A DNA stretch of 64,000 nt, taken from JANQNX01 sp040217095. Its GTDB lineage: Bacteria; Pseudomonadota; Gammaproteobacteria; Eutrophobiales; Eutrophobiaceae. Within the stretch, counting starts at the first letter, position 1, and each line of letters opens with the position of its first letter. Position numbers and translations under genes: made by a program. Positions 8,635-15,858 of the stretch are shown here, in pieces. The stretch spans positions 62,001 to 126,000 of the forward strand of contig OZ245888.1 in the NCBI GenBank assembly GCA_965229565.1, written 5' to 3'. Under the pieces are notes generated by a model, which was given only the letters and a program-made list of their open reading frames with translations, was not told the origin of the DNA and did no database searches.

Positions 8635-9999
8635 CTACGCTATTCCATAAGCAAGCATTGCATCTGCAACTTTTACAAAGCCCGCGATATTGGCACCATC
8701 AACATAATTAATTTTTCCGTCGTCACCATTCCCGTACTGTAAACATTGACTATGTATATGCTTCATAATTTGCTTTAATTTTTCATCAACTTCTTCTCTA
8801 GTCCAGGCAAGTCTTAATGCATTCTGACTTTGCTCAAGCCCGGACACGGCAACTCCTCCAGCATTCGCTGCTTTTGCTGGAGCAAATAGAACTTCATTAT
8901 CTTGAAATAACCTAACAGCCTCTAATGTTGTTGGCATGTTAGCGCCTTCTGCCAAGGCTATTACTCCATTGTCAATTAAGGCTCTAGCGTGATTTAAGTC
9001 TAATTCATTTTGAGTAGCACAAGGAAAAGCCAGGTCAGATTTAATAACCCAAGGTCGTTGATCAGGAAAATATTCTGCTGAAGCGTATCTATTGACATAT
9101 TCTCTAATACGACCTCGTTTGACAAACTTTAACTCTCTAACCCAGCTTAGCTTTTCACCATCAATACCATCAGGATCATGAATAAATCCGCTTGAGTCAG
9201 AAAGTGTTAATACTGTTACTCCTTCATCTATCAATTTTTCTGCACAAAATAAGGCAACATTTCCTGAGCCGGAAATGACAGCACTTTTCCCGTCCAATCG
9301 CATATCATGATATGTAAGCATCTGTTTAGTAAAATATACAACGCCATACCCTGTTGCCTCGGATCTAATTAAGCTTCCACCAAAAGATAGACCTTTACCT
9401 GTTAATGTCCCGACAAAACGATTATTTAGCCTTTTATACTGTCCAAACAAGAAGCTAATCTCTCTTGCTCCCACACCAATGTCACCAGCAGGAACATCTG
9501 TATCCTCTCCAATATGGCGAGATAATTCAGTCATTAATGATTGGCAAAATCTCATTACCTCTCTTTCACTTTTACCTTTGGGATCGAAATTACTTCCACC
9601 TTTAGCACCACCCATTGGAAGTCCTGTTAGCGCATTCTTATAAACTTGCTCAAACCCCAAGAACTTTAGAATACTTTGTGTAACTCCCGGGTGAAATCTA
9701 AGGCCGCCTTTATAAGGACCAATGGCGTTATTAAATTGAACTCGCCAGGCACGATTGCAACAGATATGTCCGTCATCGTTTTCCCAACATACTCGAAATA
9801 TCACAATTCTATCAGGCTCAGTCATTCGTTCGAGAATGTGACCATCAGCATATTGTTCATTGTTCATGGCGAAAGGCATGACTGACTCTGTAAACTCTCT
9901 AACAGCCTGATGAAATTCATACTCTGCAGGATTTCGCTCAGTCACTCCCTGGTTAAATAATTCGGTTTCATGTTTAATATTTTCATTGTTATATATCAT
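8635..9999 (-). CDS. gdhA: NADP-type glutamate dehydrogenase
   Basis: The 454-residue protein matches hexameric bacterial GdhA in length and motifs: the substrate-binding GPYKGGLRFHP, the catalytic lysine in GLPMGGAKGGSNFDP, the aspartate-containing PAGDIGVG, and the dinucleotide-binding GSGNVA. It makes glutamate from 2-oxoglutarate and ammonium (or the reverse). It sits between the copper oxidase and small membrane proteins of the metal cluster, in the same direction, which is not its usual context; the P-II-like gene 5 kb away is another nitrogen-type family in this cluster. Start ATG at 9999 has only a weak ribosome binding site. Its codons are as A+T-rich as the neighbours, so it appears to belong to the same block. 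Confidence 0.95.
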   Translation of the reverse strand: MIYNNENIKHETELFNQGVTERNPAEYEFHQAVREFTESVMPFAMNNEQYADGHILERMTEPDRIVIFRVCWENDDGHICCNRAWRVQFNNAIGPYKGGLRFHPGVTQSILKFLGFEQVYKNALTGLPMGGAKGGSNFDPKGKSEREVMRFCQSLMTELSRHIGEDTDVPAGDIGVGAREISFLFGQYKRLNNRFVGTLTGKGLSFGGSLIRSEATGYGVVYFTKQMLTYHDMRLDGKSAVISGSGNVALFCAEKLIDEGVTVLTLSDSSGFIHDPDGIDGEKLSWVRELKFVKRGRIREYVNRYASAEYFPDQRPWVIKSDLAFPCATQNELDLNHARALIDNGVIALAEGANMPTTLEAVRLFQDNEVLFAPAKAANAGGVAVSGLEQSQNALRLAWTREEVDEKLKQIMKHIHSQCLQYGNGDDGKINYVDGANIAGFVKVADAMLAYGIA

Positions 10000-10131
10000 G
10001 GTATTAACTCACTAGCGTTAACAGGCCCTTTACTGAAAATAGTCCCTCAATAATTGGAAAATTATATTTTTTCTTACCATTATTGTTTAAACTTGTTTAT
10101 ATATACTCAATCTTAGATTACAAAAAACTAA

Positions 10132-10785
10132 TTACGTTTCTGCCTTAAATCGCGTCCAATCGGGTAAAAATGCAGGTGTAGCTTGCATATAATTTATGTA
10201 TTTATCGCCAAAAGTTAAAATTGCGTTTTCCTCTTCGCGTTTAGCCAAACGAATATAGATATATACAAGTATTGGAAACATAATGAGTGTAGGCAATGTA
10301 GGCCATTGCAACAAAAAACCAAACATGATGATAATAAAGGCTACGTATTGCGGATGCCGAATATAGGAATAAGTACCACTGCAAGCGAGTGTTCTATCCT
10401 TTTGAGATTTGTAGAGAACATTCCACGATGAAGCAAGTAACCAAAATCCTAGAATGATAAAGACGTAACTTAAAATATGCAGGATATCAAAATGTGCATT
10501 ACCCCCTAGCCCCAACAAGGTATGCCATAAATGACCATTCTCATGCGATAGGAAATCAACACCTGGATAATTTTGTGTAAGCCACCCGGACAATAAATAG
10601 ATGGTTAATGGAAAGCCATACATTTCAGTGAACAATGCCACAATGAAAGCCGAGTACATGCCAAATGAACGCCAATCTCTTTTTGTCTGTGGTTTAGCAA
10701 AACTAAACGCAAAAATAATAAATATGGTCGAATTGATAATTACTAATGACCAAAGCCCATAGTCTGAAGCAGTTCCATGATCCAT
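10132..10785 (-). CDS. Isoprenylcysteine methyltransferase-like membrane protein
   Basis: A 217-residue membrane protein with about five hydrophobic segments. The C-terminal half carries the pattern of the ICMT/phospholipid methyltransferase-like superfamily: GTYSYIRHPQYVA, then a hydrophobic hairpin, then the charged KREEENAILTFGDKYINYM with the conserved E and Y. These proteins are predicted SAM-dependent methyltransferases; the bacterial substrates are mostly unknown. Members are often found in heavy-metal resistance clusters. The ribosome binding site AAGGAGGA lies within the last codons of the preceding DUF2933 gene, two bases away, so the two genes are co-transcribed. Confidence 0.8.
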   Translation of the reverse strand: MDHGTASDYGLWSLVIINSTIFIIFAFSFAKPQTKRDWRSFGMYSAFIVALFTEMYGFPLTIYLLSGWLTQNYPGVDFLSHENGHLWHTLLGLGGNAHFDILHILSYVFIILGFWLLASSWNVLYKSQKDRTLACSGTYSYIRHPQYVAFIIIMFGFLLQWPTLPTLIMFPILVYIYIRLAKREEENAILTFGDKYINYMQATPAFLPDWTRFKAET

Positions 10786-10787
10786 GA

Positions 10788-11018
10788 TTATTCCTCCTTA
10801 TGAAGTGAATGGTCATCATGCGAACCATGGCTATGACCATGACTACCATGCATGAAAAAATGCATTAATGGACAAAGTAAAAATATCAAATAGGGTAAGT
10901 ATGGAACTATATGCGCCCAATGTTCAGTGATTAAAAGATAAGCAACAAACCCCATAAAGACCCACATCACAGAATTGTGCTTTTTTATTTGTTTGGCATG
11001 CGTATCGTGTTCATTCAT
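10788..11018 (-). CDS. DUF2933 family His-rich small membrane protein
   Basis: A 76-residue protein with two hydrophobic segments (about 17-29 and 36-56) and a tail of HGSHGHSHGSHDDHS, which could bind Cu(II), Ni or Zn. The N-terminal part and overall layout match DUF2933, a family common in copper and heavy-metal clusters with no proven function. It is tightly followed by the methyltransferase-like gene. The His-rich tail is most simply a metal buffer on one side of the inner membrane. Confidence 0.75.
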   Translation of the reverse strand: MNEHDTHAKQIKKHNSVMWVFMGFVAYLLITEHWAHIVPYLPYLIFLLCPLMHFFMHGSHGHSHGSHDDHSLHKEE

Positions 11019-11051
11019 GATGGCATCCTCGATAAATAAATATTATTAGCG

Positions 11052-11327
11052 TCAACATGAACCAGATTTGGTATTTTTTGAAACTACGTAGTTATAAATC
11101 GGAACCCAAATTAAAGCGAAGTACCAACCATAGGCATAACTTTCTATTGCCCCTATAAAAAAACTTTTCCAGTTAATAAACTCAAACCCTGGCAAAAGAT
11201 CTTGCCATGCCTTAAACATGGCATGTTCAGGGAATAATAAATCAAACGCAACGCAGATTGAAAAAGTAAACAACAATAACAAACTCGTTGCATGACCAAA
11301 TGCCAATAGCGATAGTCTTCTGTTCAT
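11052..11327 (-). CDS. DUF5676-like small membrane protein
   Basis: A 91-residue protein with two hydrophobic segments (about 8-30 and 55-80). The stretch FINWKSFFIGAIESYAYGWY and the following PIYNYV resemble the DUF5676 family, which I recall from metal-resistance neighbourhoods. AAGGA lies upstream of the ATG. A single Cys ends the protein. Function unknown; location between copK-like and DUF2933 genes suggests a part in copper homeostasis. Confidence 0.65.
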   Translation of the reverse strand: MNRRLSLLAFGHATSLLLLFTFSICVAFDLLFPEHAMFKAWQDLLPGFEFINWKSFFIGAIESYAYGWYFALIWVPIYNYVVSKNTKSGSC

Positions 11328-11402
11328 ATGGCTATTCCTTATTTAACAAATTGTGTCTCGAACATGCATGTTGTTAATCACACACATCCGAGACACTTTT
11401 AT

Positions 11403-11726
11403 TTAATGATGTTTTCTAGGGTCAAGCCTCCAGACTTTACCCTCATCAATCATTACCTTGCCACCGTCCTTCAGTTCCATTGGCGGATGATGTCGTCTGG
11501 GATCCAGACGCCATACATTCTTGTTTTTCATCATAATTAATGTGCCATCTTCCAACTCCATTGCAACACCATCTTTCATTTTAATAGAGTTACCGTCTTT
11601 ATCCTCCATCCTCATTGTTTCATCATCATTAATAATCAAATAAGAACCATCTTTTAATGACAACTTTTCAGCTGCCATTGCAGAGAAACTTACCATTAAT
11701 AACAAAATGTATATTAATTTACGCAT
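11403..11726 (-). CDS. copK: CopK-like periplasmic copper-binding protein with duplicated C-terminal motif
   Basis: The 107-residue product has a signal peptide (about 1-18, ending SAMAAE) followed by short beta-strands built on (L/M)xDGxxxxx repeats: LKDGSYLI, MEDKDGNSIKMKDG, MELEDGTLIMMKNKNVWRLD. This matches CopK, a small periplasmic protein that binds Cu(I) through Met and then Cu(II). Unlike the usual protein of about 70 mature residues, the end is duplicated: a second ELKDGGKVMIDEGKVWRLDPRKHH follows the first VWRLDPRRHH. A strong AAGGAG precedes the start. Use of the symbol reflects family likeness only. Confidence 0.75.
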   Translation of the reverse strand: MRKLIYILLLMVSFSAMAAEKLSLKDGSYLIINDDETMRMEDKDGNSIKMKDGVAMELEDGTLIMMKNKNVWRLDPRRHHPPMELKDGGKVMIDEGKVWRLDPRKHH

Positions 11727-11766
11727 TACTTTTCTCCTTTTAATTAAAAAGTAAACATGCTTTTTT

Positions 11767-12048
11767 TCACAGAACTTCTTTGTCTTCCTCCTTTAGGTTG
11801 AGATATTGTTCCGGATTATCATCAAATTTATCCAGACAATTTTTTGAACAAAATCGATAAAGCTGACTCTCATATATTTTTCCATAGCCCTTATCAGGTT
11901 CGACATGCATGCCGCAAACAGGATCAGCATGATTTGGTTGACTATGCGAGTGAGTGTGAGAGCCATGAACCATATGAGCACCACAACCAAAACGCATCAT
12001 CAAGTAAAAGAATAATGCGAATAACAAAAATGAACCTAAACCTTCCAT
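11767..12048 (-). CDS. Membrane-anchored YHS-domain metal-binding protein
   Basis: A 93-residue protein with one membrane segment (about 4-19), a His-rich linker (HMVHGSHTHSHS) and a YHS domain (DPVCGMHV ... YRFCSKNCLDKF). YHS domains bind metals, often copper or zinc, through their Cys residues and are found fused to or beside P-type ATPases. The gene begins 58 bases after the Cu(+)-ATPase, with GAGGG upstream of its ATG. It may hand copper to the ATPase or act as a buffer. Confidence 0.8.
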   Translation of the reverse strand: MEGLGSFLLFALFFYLMMRFGCGAHMVHGSHTHSHSQPNHADPVCGMHVEPDKGYGKIYESQLYRFCSKNCLDKFDDNPEQYLNLKEEDKEVL

Positions 12049-12106
12049 AACGTTACCCTCATGCTTAACCTGTTTTAAAGCATTAAAAATTCTTCCTCAT
12101 ATAAAT

Positions 12107-14626
12107 TTACTCAACACCAAGCTTTGCCCGTTTAAGTAAGATGGAGTTGCCAATAACGGATAATGAACTTGTCGTCATAGCAATAACGCCGATCATGGGA
12201 TGTAACAAACCAATGGCGGCAATAGGAATGGCGGCAAGATTATAAAACCAGGCCCAGAAAAGATTTTGCACTATCTTGTTAAAGGTAGATTTCGAAAGAC
12301 GAATAGCCTCAACTACTTTGGTTAACTCACCTTTAACCAATGTCACATCAGCTGCTTCAATTGCGACATCGGCACCTGCACCAATTGCTATTCCAACATT
12401 GGCCTGTTTTAAAGCTGGCGCATCATTAATACCATCACCTACCATGGCAACCTGTTCGCCATATTTAGATTGTAAATTTCTTACCTCATCGACTTTTCCT
12501 TGAGGTAAAACTCCGGCAAGTACTTCATCGATATTAACTTGTGTTGCAACATGTTTTGCTGTGCGTTCATTGTCACCAGTAATCATGACCACGCGTATAT
12601 CCATTACGTGTAAAGCAGCTATGGCCTCTTTTGAATCAGCCTTAATCGTATCTGCAACGGCCACAATGCCTGCTGCTTGATTGTCGATGGCAACAAGCAT
12701 GGCAGTCTTTCCTTCGGATTCGAGTCGCACCATGTCTTTTTCTAAACCGTTAAGTGAAATACTTGACTCTTGTAACAAGCGCCGATTGCCTACTAGTACA
12801 TTTTGATTCTCTACTACACCCTGAACACCACGTGCCGTTAATGCTTTAAAGTTTTCCACAGTTGGAATAGATAATCCTTTCTCCTTTGCACCGATCACAA
12901 TTGCTTGCCCTAAAGGATGTTCCGATCCTGCTTCAATTGCAGCTGCTGCTTTTAATACAGAGTCTTCATCAAAACTACTTGTAGTTATAATGTCCGTTAA
13001 TGCCGGTTTACCTTCAGTAATAGTCCCTGTCTTATCAAGTACAACAACCTTAATATCTTTGAGTGTTTGAATGGCTTCACCAGATCGAATTAATACACCT
13101 CTTTCTGCGCCCAAGCCTGAGCCCACCATGATGGCTGTTGGTGTTGCTAATCCCAATGCACAGGGACATGCGATTACTAATACAGATATAGCTGCCAATA
13201 TGGCTAGCATAATGGGACTTAAATCTGGATCGACCCAGGGCAGAAATGATTCACCCCATATCAATATGGGATTCAATGCATCAGCAAATAACAGCCATAT
13301 CAGGAAACTGGCTGAGCTTATGACAATAACTGCCGGAACAAATTTCGCAGTAACTTTATCGGCAAATTCTTGAATGGGTACTTTTGAACCCTGTGCTTCT
13401 TCAACCAGTTTTATGACTTGTGAAAGAAATGTATCTGCACCTACTTTAGTTGCCCGTATCTTTAACATTCCCTCTTTATTAATTGTGGCCCCAATAACCG
13501 GTTCTCCGGCCCCTTTCTCGACTGGAAAAGATTCGCCGGTTGCCAATGATTCATCCAGATGGCTATTTCCTTCAATGATTTCTCCATCTGTAGGTACTTT
13601 TGCACCCGGACGTACAACCATCAGATCACCTACAATCAATTCTGAAATCGGGATATCAACCTCTTCCCCGTCTTTGATAACGGTTGCAGACTTTGCACCC
13701 ATCTTAAGTAATTTTTTTATGGCTTGTGAGGCACGTCCCTTTGCGCGGGTTTCAAGATAACGCCCTAACATATGAAACGTCATAATAGTGGAAGCCATTT
13801 CGATAAATGAAGTCATCGGATAAAAGAAACCCACCAAACCAATACAGTAAGGTGGCAAACTTCCCATAGAGATCAACACATCCATATTAGCCGTTCGATT
13901 GGTTAGGGAGCGCCAGGCTGATACATGGGTAGACCAACCGCCATAGAGAAAAACAACAGGGAAAGCCAATAAAGAAATTATTGCGAGATAAGCGGGAATC
14001 GGTTTCCAGAACATTTCAAACCCCATTAATATCATGATTAATGTTGTTGGAACGCCTGCTATCCAAAGTCGATGCCATGCCTGTTTCAAGTATCGTTCTT
14101 CAATCTCACCTTCATCGACTTGATTAGATTTCGAAGTTTTTATTTCATCTACGGCAGCAACATCATAACCCGCATGAACAATCGCTTCTTTAATTGTAGA
14201 TACATCAACTTCATTTGATAAAAACCGGACTGTTACACGATGATTACTAATATTTGTACTGATACCGATAATGCCGGGTAAACGTTCTATTGAACTGGAT
14301 ACCAGCCCGGCACAATGATCACTTCCCATACCTGGAACAATAATTCTTATCTCACTATCTTTAGTATCTACTTCCTTACTCTTAACATCAGCAACATCAT
14401 AACCTGCATTAATAATGGCAGACTTTACAGCCTCAAGAGATATCTCATTATTATCAAAGTCAACTTCAACATGATGGTTAGCAATGTTTGTTTTTACGGA
14501 ATTGATTCCATTTAACCGTTTTAACGACGTGCTTATAATTCCGGCACAATGATCGCTGCCCATGTTTGGCACAATAAACAATCCATGATTGCCAATCACT
14601 TTATCAGTTGAAGTTGATTGATTCAT
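12107..14626 (-). CDS. copA: Cu(+)-exporting P1B-type ATPase
   Basis: An 839-residue ATPase of the inner membrane. Two N-terminal heavy-metal-associated domains (about 15-75 and 90-155) are followed by the core: CPC in segment 6 (ACPCALGLATPT), phosphorylation site DKTGTIT, nucleotide-binding SEHPLG, and hinge GDGINDAP. The YN (WFYNLAA) and M..SS (AMTTSSLSVI) signatures near the end indicate Cu(+)/Ag(+) transport. Both HMA domains lack the normal CxxC and have GSDHC instead. The second ATG (14626) is preferred because GGAG is only two bases from the first. It lies downstream of the MerR gene and is probably controlled by it. The name copA is also used for the oxidase at 6792; they are unrelated. 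Confidence 0.93.
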   Translation of the reverse strand: MNQSTSTDKVIGNHGLFIVPNMGSDHCAGIISTSLKRLNGINSVKTNIANHHVEVDFDNNEISLEAVKSAIINAGYDVADVKSKEVDTKDSEIRIIVPGMGSDHCAGLVSSSIERLPGIIGISTNISNHRVTVRFLSNEVDVSTIKEAIVHAGYDVAAVDEIKTSKSNQVDEGEIEERYLKQAWHRLWIAGVPTTLIMILMGFEMFWKPIPAYLAIISLLAFPVVFLYGGWSTHVSAWRSLTNRTANMDVLISMGSLPPYCIGLVGFFYPMTSFIEMASTIMTFHMLGRYLETRAKGRASQAIKKLLKMGAKSATVIKDGEEVDIPISELIVGDLMVVRPGAKVPTDGEIIEGNSHLDESLATGESFPVEKGAGEPVIGATINKEGMLKIRATKVGADTFLSQVIKLVEEAQGSKVPIQEFADKVTAKFVPAVIVISSASFLIWLLFADALNPILIWGESFLPWVDPDLSPIMLAILAAISVLVIACPCALGLATPTAIMVGSGLGAERGVLIRSGEAIQTLKDIKVVVLDKTGTITEGKPALTDIITTSSFDEDSVLKAAAAIEAGSEHPLGQAIVIGAKEKGLSIPTVENFKALTARGVQGVVENQNVLVGNRRLLQESSISLNGLEKDMVRLESEGKTAMLVAIDNQAAGIVAVADTIKADSKEAIAALHVMDIRVVMITGDNERTAKHVATQVNIDEVLAGVLPQGKVDEVRNLQSKYGEQVAMVGDGINDAPALKQANVGIAIGAGADVAIEAADVTLVKGELTKVVEAIRLSKSTFNKIVQNLFWAWFYNLAAIPIAAIGLLHPMIGVIAMTTSSLSVIGNSILLKRAKLGVE

Positions 14627-14647
14627 CATCTCTCCTTTATTTAAACG

Positions 14648-14830
14648 TTATTCATTAATATTCTGTCCATGCATATGTTCCATGTCTTTTATCATGGCAC
14701 CAATAATAAAATAAGGATATTCCAGTCCGTCTGAAAGATGATATTTAAAGTCAAAGTATGTCCTGCATAAAATATCAATACGCCTATTAAAAACGCAATA
14801 TTTCCTAGAAAAGCCGCCAATTCGCACCAT
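14648..14830 (-). pseudogene. Possible small membrane protein with two compensating frameshifts
   Basis: A 60-codon frame runs between merR and the ATPase gene. Its start (MVRIGGF) and end (YPYFIIGAMI, then MEHMHGQNINE) look protein-like, but the middle is not. In the neighbouring frame the middle reads as a membrane segment (FLGNIAFLIGVLIFYAGHTL). Removing one T from the run near 14805-14812 and adding a base near 14725-14735 would give one continuous small membrane protein with a Met/His tail. It could be a decayed gene, a sequencing error, or chance. Confidence 0.3.
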
Positions 14831-14836
14831 GTATAA

Positions 14837-15304
14837 CTAAGTAATACTCTCTATCAAATGACATATGGAGTCGCCAACCGGAATAGAATCGTCCATGTTT
14901 TCCCATTGCCGTAATGCTTTTTCCATTCTTTTTTGTAATACCATTGCTTCATTAAATTGATTTTTATTCTTTTCTATCCTTTTCTTAATTATATCCCTCA
15001 CCAATGGGCAAGGGCTTTCGCTTTTTTCACTTGCTATAATAATCTGCTTAATTTCATTAAGCGTATATCCCAATATTTTTGCTTTTCCTATAAATTTCAA
15101 GCGAATCAGATCTGCATGACTGTACATCTGATAATTATTGGTTTTATTTCGTACTGGCTTTAGTAATCTCTTTTTTGTATAAAATCGGACCGCGTCAGTT
15201 GTCACATGGGCTGCATCAGCAAGTTCCTTAACCTGATAAAAACTTATTTTTTTACTATACACTTCTGAATTCATTAGCATCGACACCAAAAATGTTTCAT
15301 ACAC
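14837..15304 (-). CDS. MerR-family metal-responsive regulator
   Basis: A 155-residue protein with a winged helix-turn-helix at about 22-90 (FYQVKELADAAHVTTDAVRFYTKKRLLKP) and a long dimerisation helix. Cysteines at SPCPLVRD (about 97) and DSICHLIE (about 149) could ligate a soft metal, although the spacing is not that of CueR, ZntR or CadR, so the metal cannot be read from the sequence. It precedes the Cu(+)-ATPase gene, and a MerR-type promoter with a long spacer lies just upstream of it, suggesting autoregulation of a merR-ATPase transcript. Alternative starts at codons 9 and 11 would still retain the whole DNA-binding domain. Confidence 0.85.
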   Translation of the reverse strand: MYETFLVSMLMNSEVYSKKISFYQVKELADAAHVTTDAVRFYTKKRLLKPVRNKTNNYQMYSHADLIRLKFIGKAKILGYTLNEIKQIIIASEKSESPCPLVRDIIKKRIEKNKNQFNEAMVLQKRMEKALRQWENMDDSIPVGDSICHLIESIT

Positions 15305-15327
15305 GTAATTACTCTATTAATTCATCA

Positions 15328-15358
15328 GTCTAAAACATAGGTCTTAGACACAGGTCAA
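15328..15358 (-). promoter_or_regulatory. MerR-type promoter with 19-bp spacer
   Basis: On the minus strand TTGACC (15353-15358) and TTAGAC (15328-15333) are separated by 19 bases. This overlong spacer is the mark of promoters that MerR-family activators untwist. It lies 24 bases before the merR start. The spacer holds the short palindrome GTCTAAGAC. A full operator dyad was not obvious. Confidence 0.55.
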
Positions 15359-15490
15359 GCCTGACTTTGATTTTATATAATTCCCATAACTCTGTCTCAA
15401 CCACTACCATATTATTTTTAAATTTTCTCATGTCTATATCTATTCTAATTTTATTATTCATAAATAGTTTGGTTTCTATATATCTAGAAG

Positions 15491-15808
15491 CTATTTATTT
15501 TTTATACTGTCATTATTAATCTTAATCACATCATCAACAGGTGAAATTGATATGAAGCCATCATCATATGTGCCCGCATATGCATTGGTAACAATACAGT
15601 CAGTAATTTTTTTTATGCCTTCTTCTTCTGATACTATTTCTACACGTATATGTGTAATTAGGTCTGGCATTTCAAATAATCTGTGTGGGTTTTCGTAACC
15701 ACTCACACCAACAGTAGTGATATGTGGCACATTCAATTCTTTAAGTTTTGTTTTAATCTGCGCGAGCATTTCGCTGCGGATCACGGCAGTCACTTTTTTT
15801 AGCCTCAT
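15491..15808 (-). CDS. P-II-like signalling protein of the metal-efflux cluster
   Basis: A 105-residue protein with the ferredoxin-like fold pattern of P-II proteins: start MRLKKVTAVIRSEML, a central loop (SGYENPHRLFEMPD) and the end strand FISISPVDDVIKI. The T-loop is shorter and unlike GlnB/GlnK and has no uridylylation tyrosine in the usual setting, so classical nitrogen control is unlikely. P-II-like proteins are known beside CusA/CzcA-type pumps. It starts 50 bases after cusA and is probably the last gene of the cus operon. A role in sensing metal or gating the pump is inference. Confidence 0.75.
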   Translation of the reverse strand: MRLKKVTAVIRSEMLAQIKTKLKELNVPHITTVGVSGYENPHRLFEMPDLITHIRVEIVSEEEGIKKITDCIVTNAYAGTYDDGFISISPVDDVIKINNDSIKNK

Positions 15809-15858
15809 AATTTCACCTGTTATTTATTTTTTGATAACTTTAAATGAAAATTTACAAG

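Noticed and set aside
15305..15360. CueR-type operator (ACCTTCC...GGAAGGT)
   Set aside because: The spacer geometry fits MerR proteins, but the CueR dyad sequence is absent, so the metal cannot be named from it.
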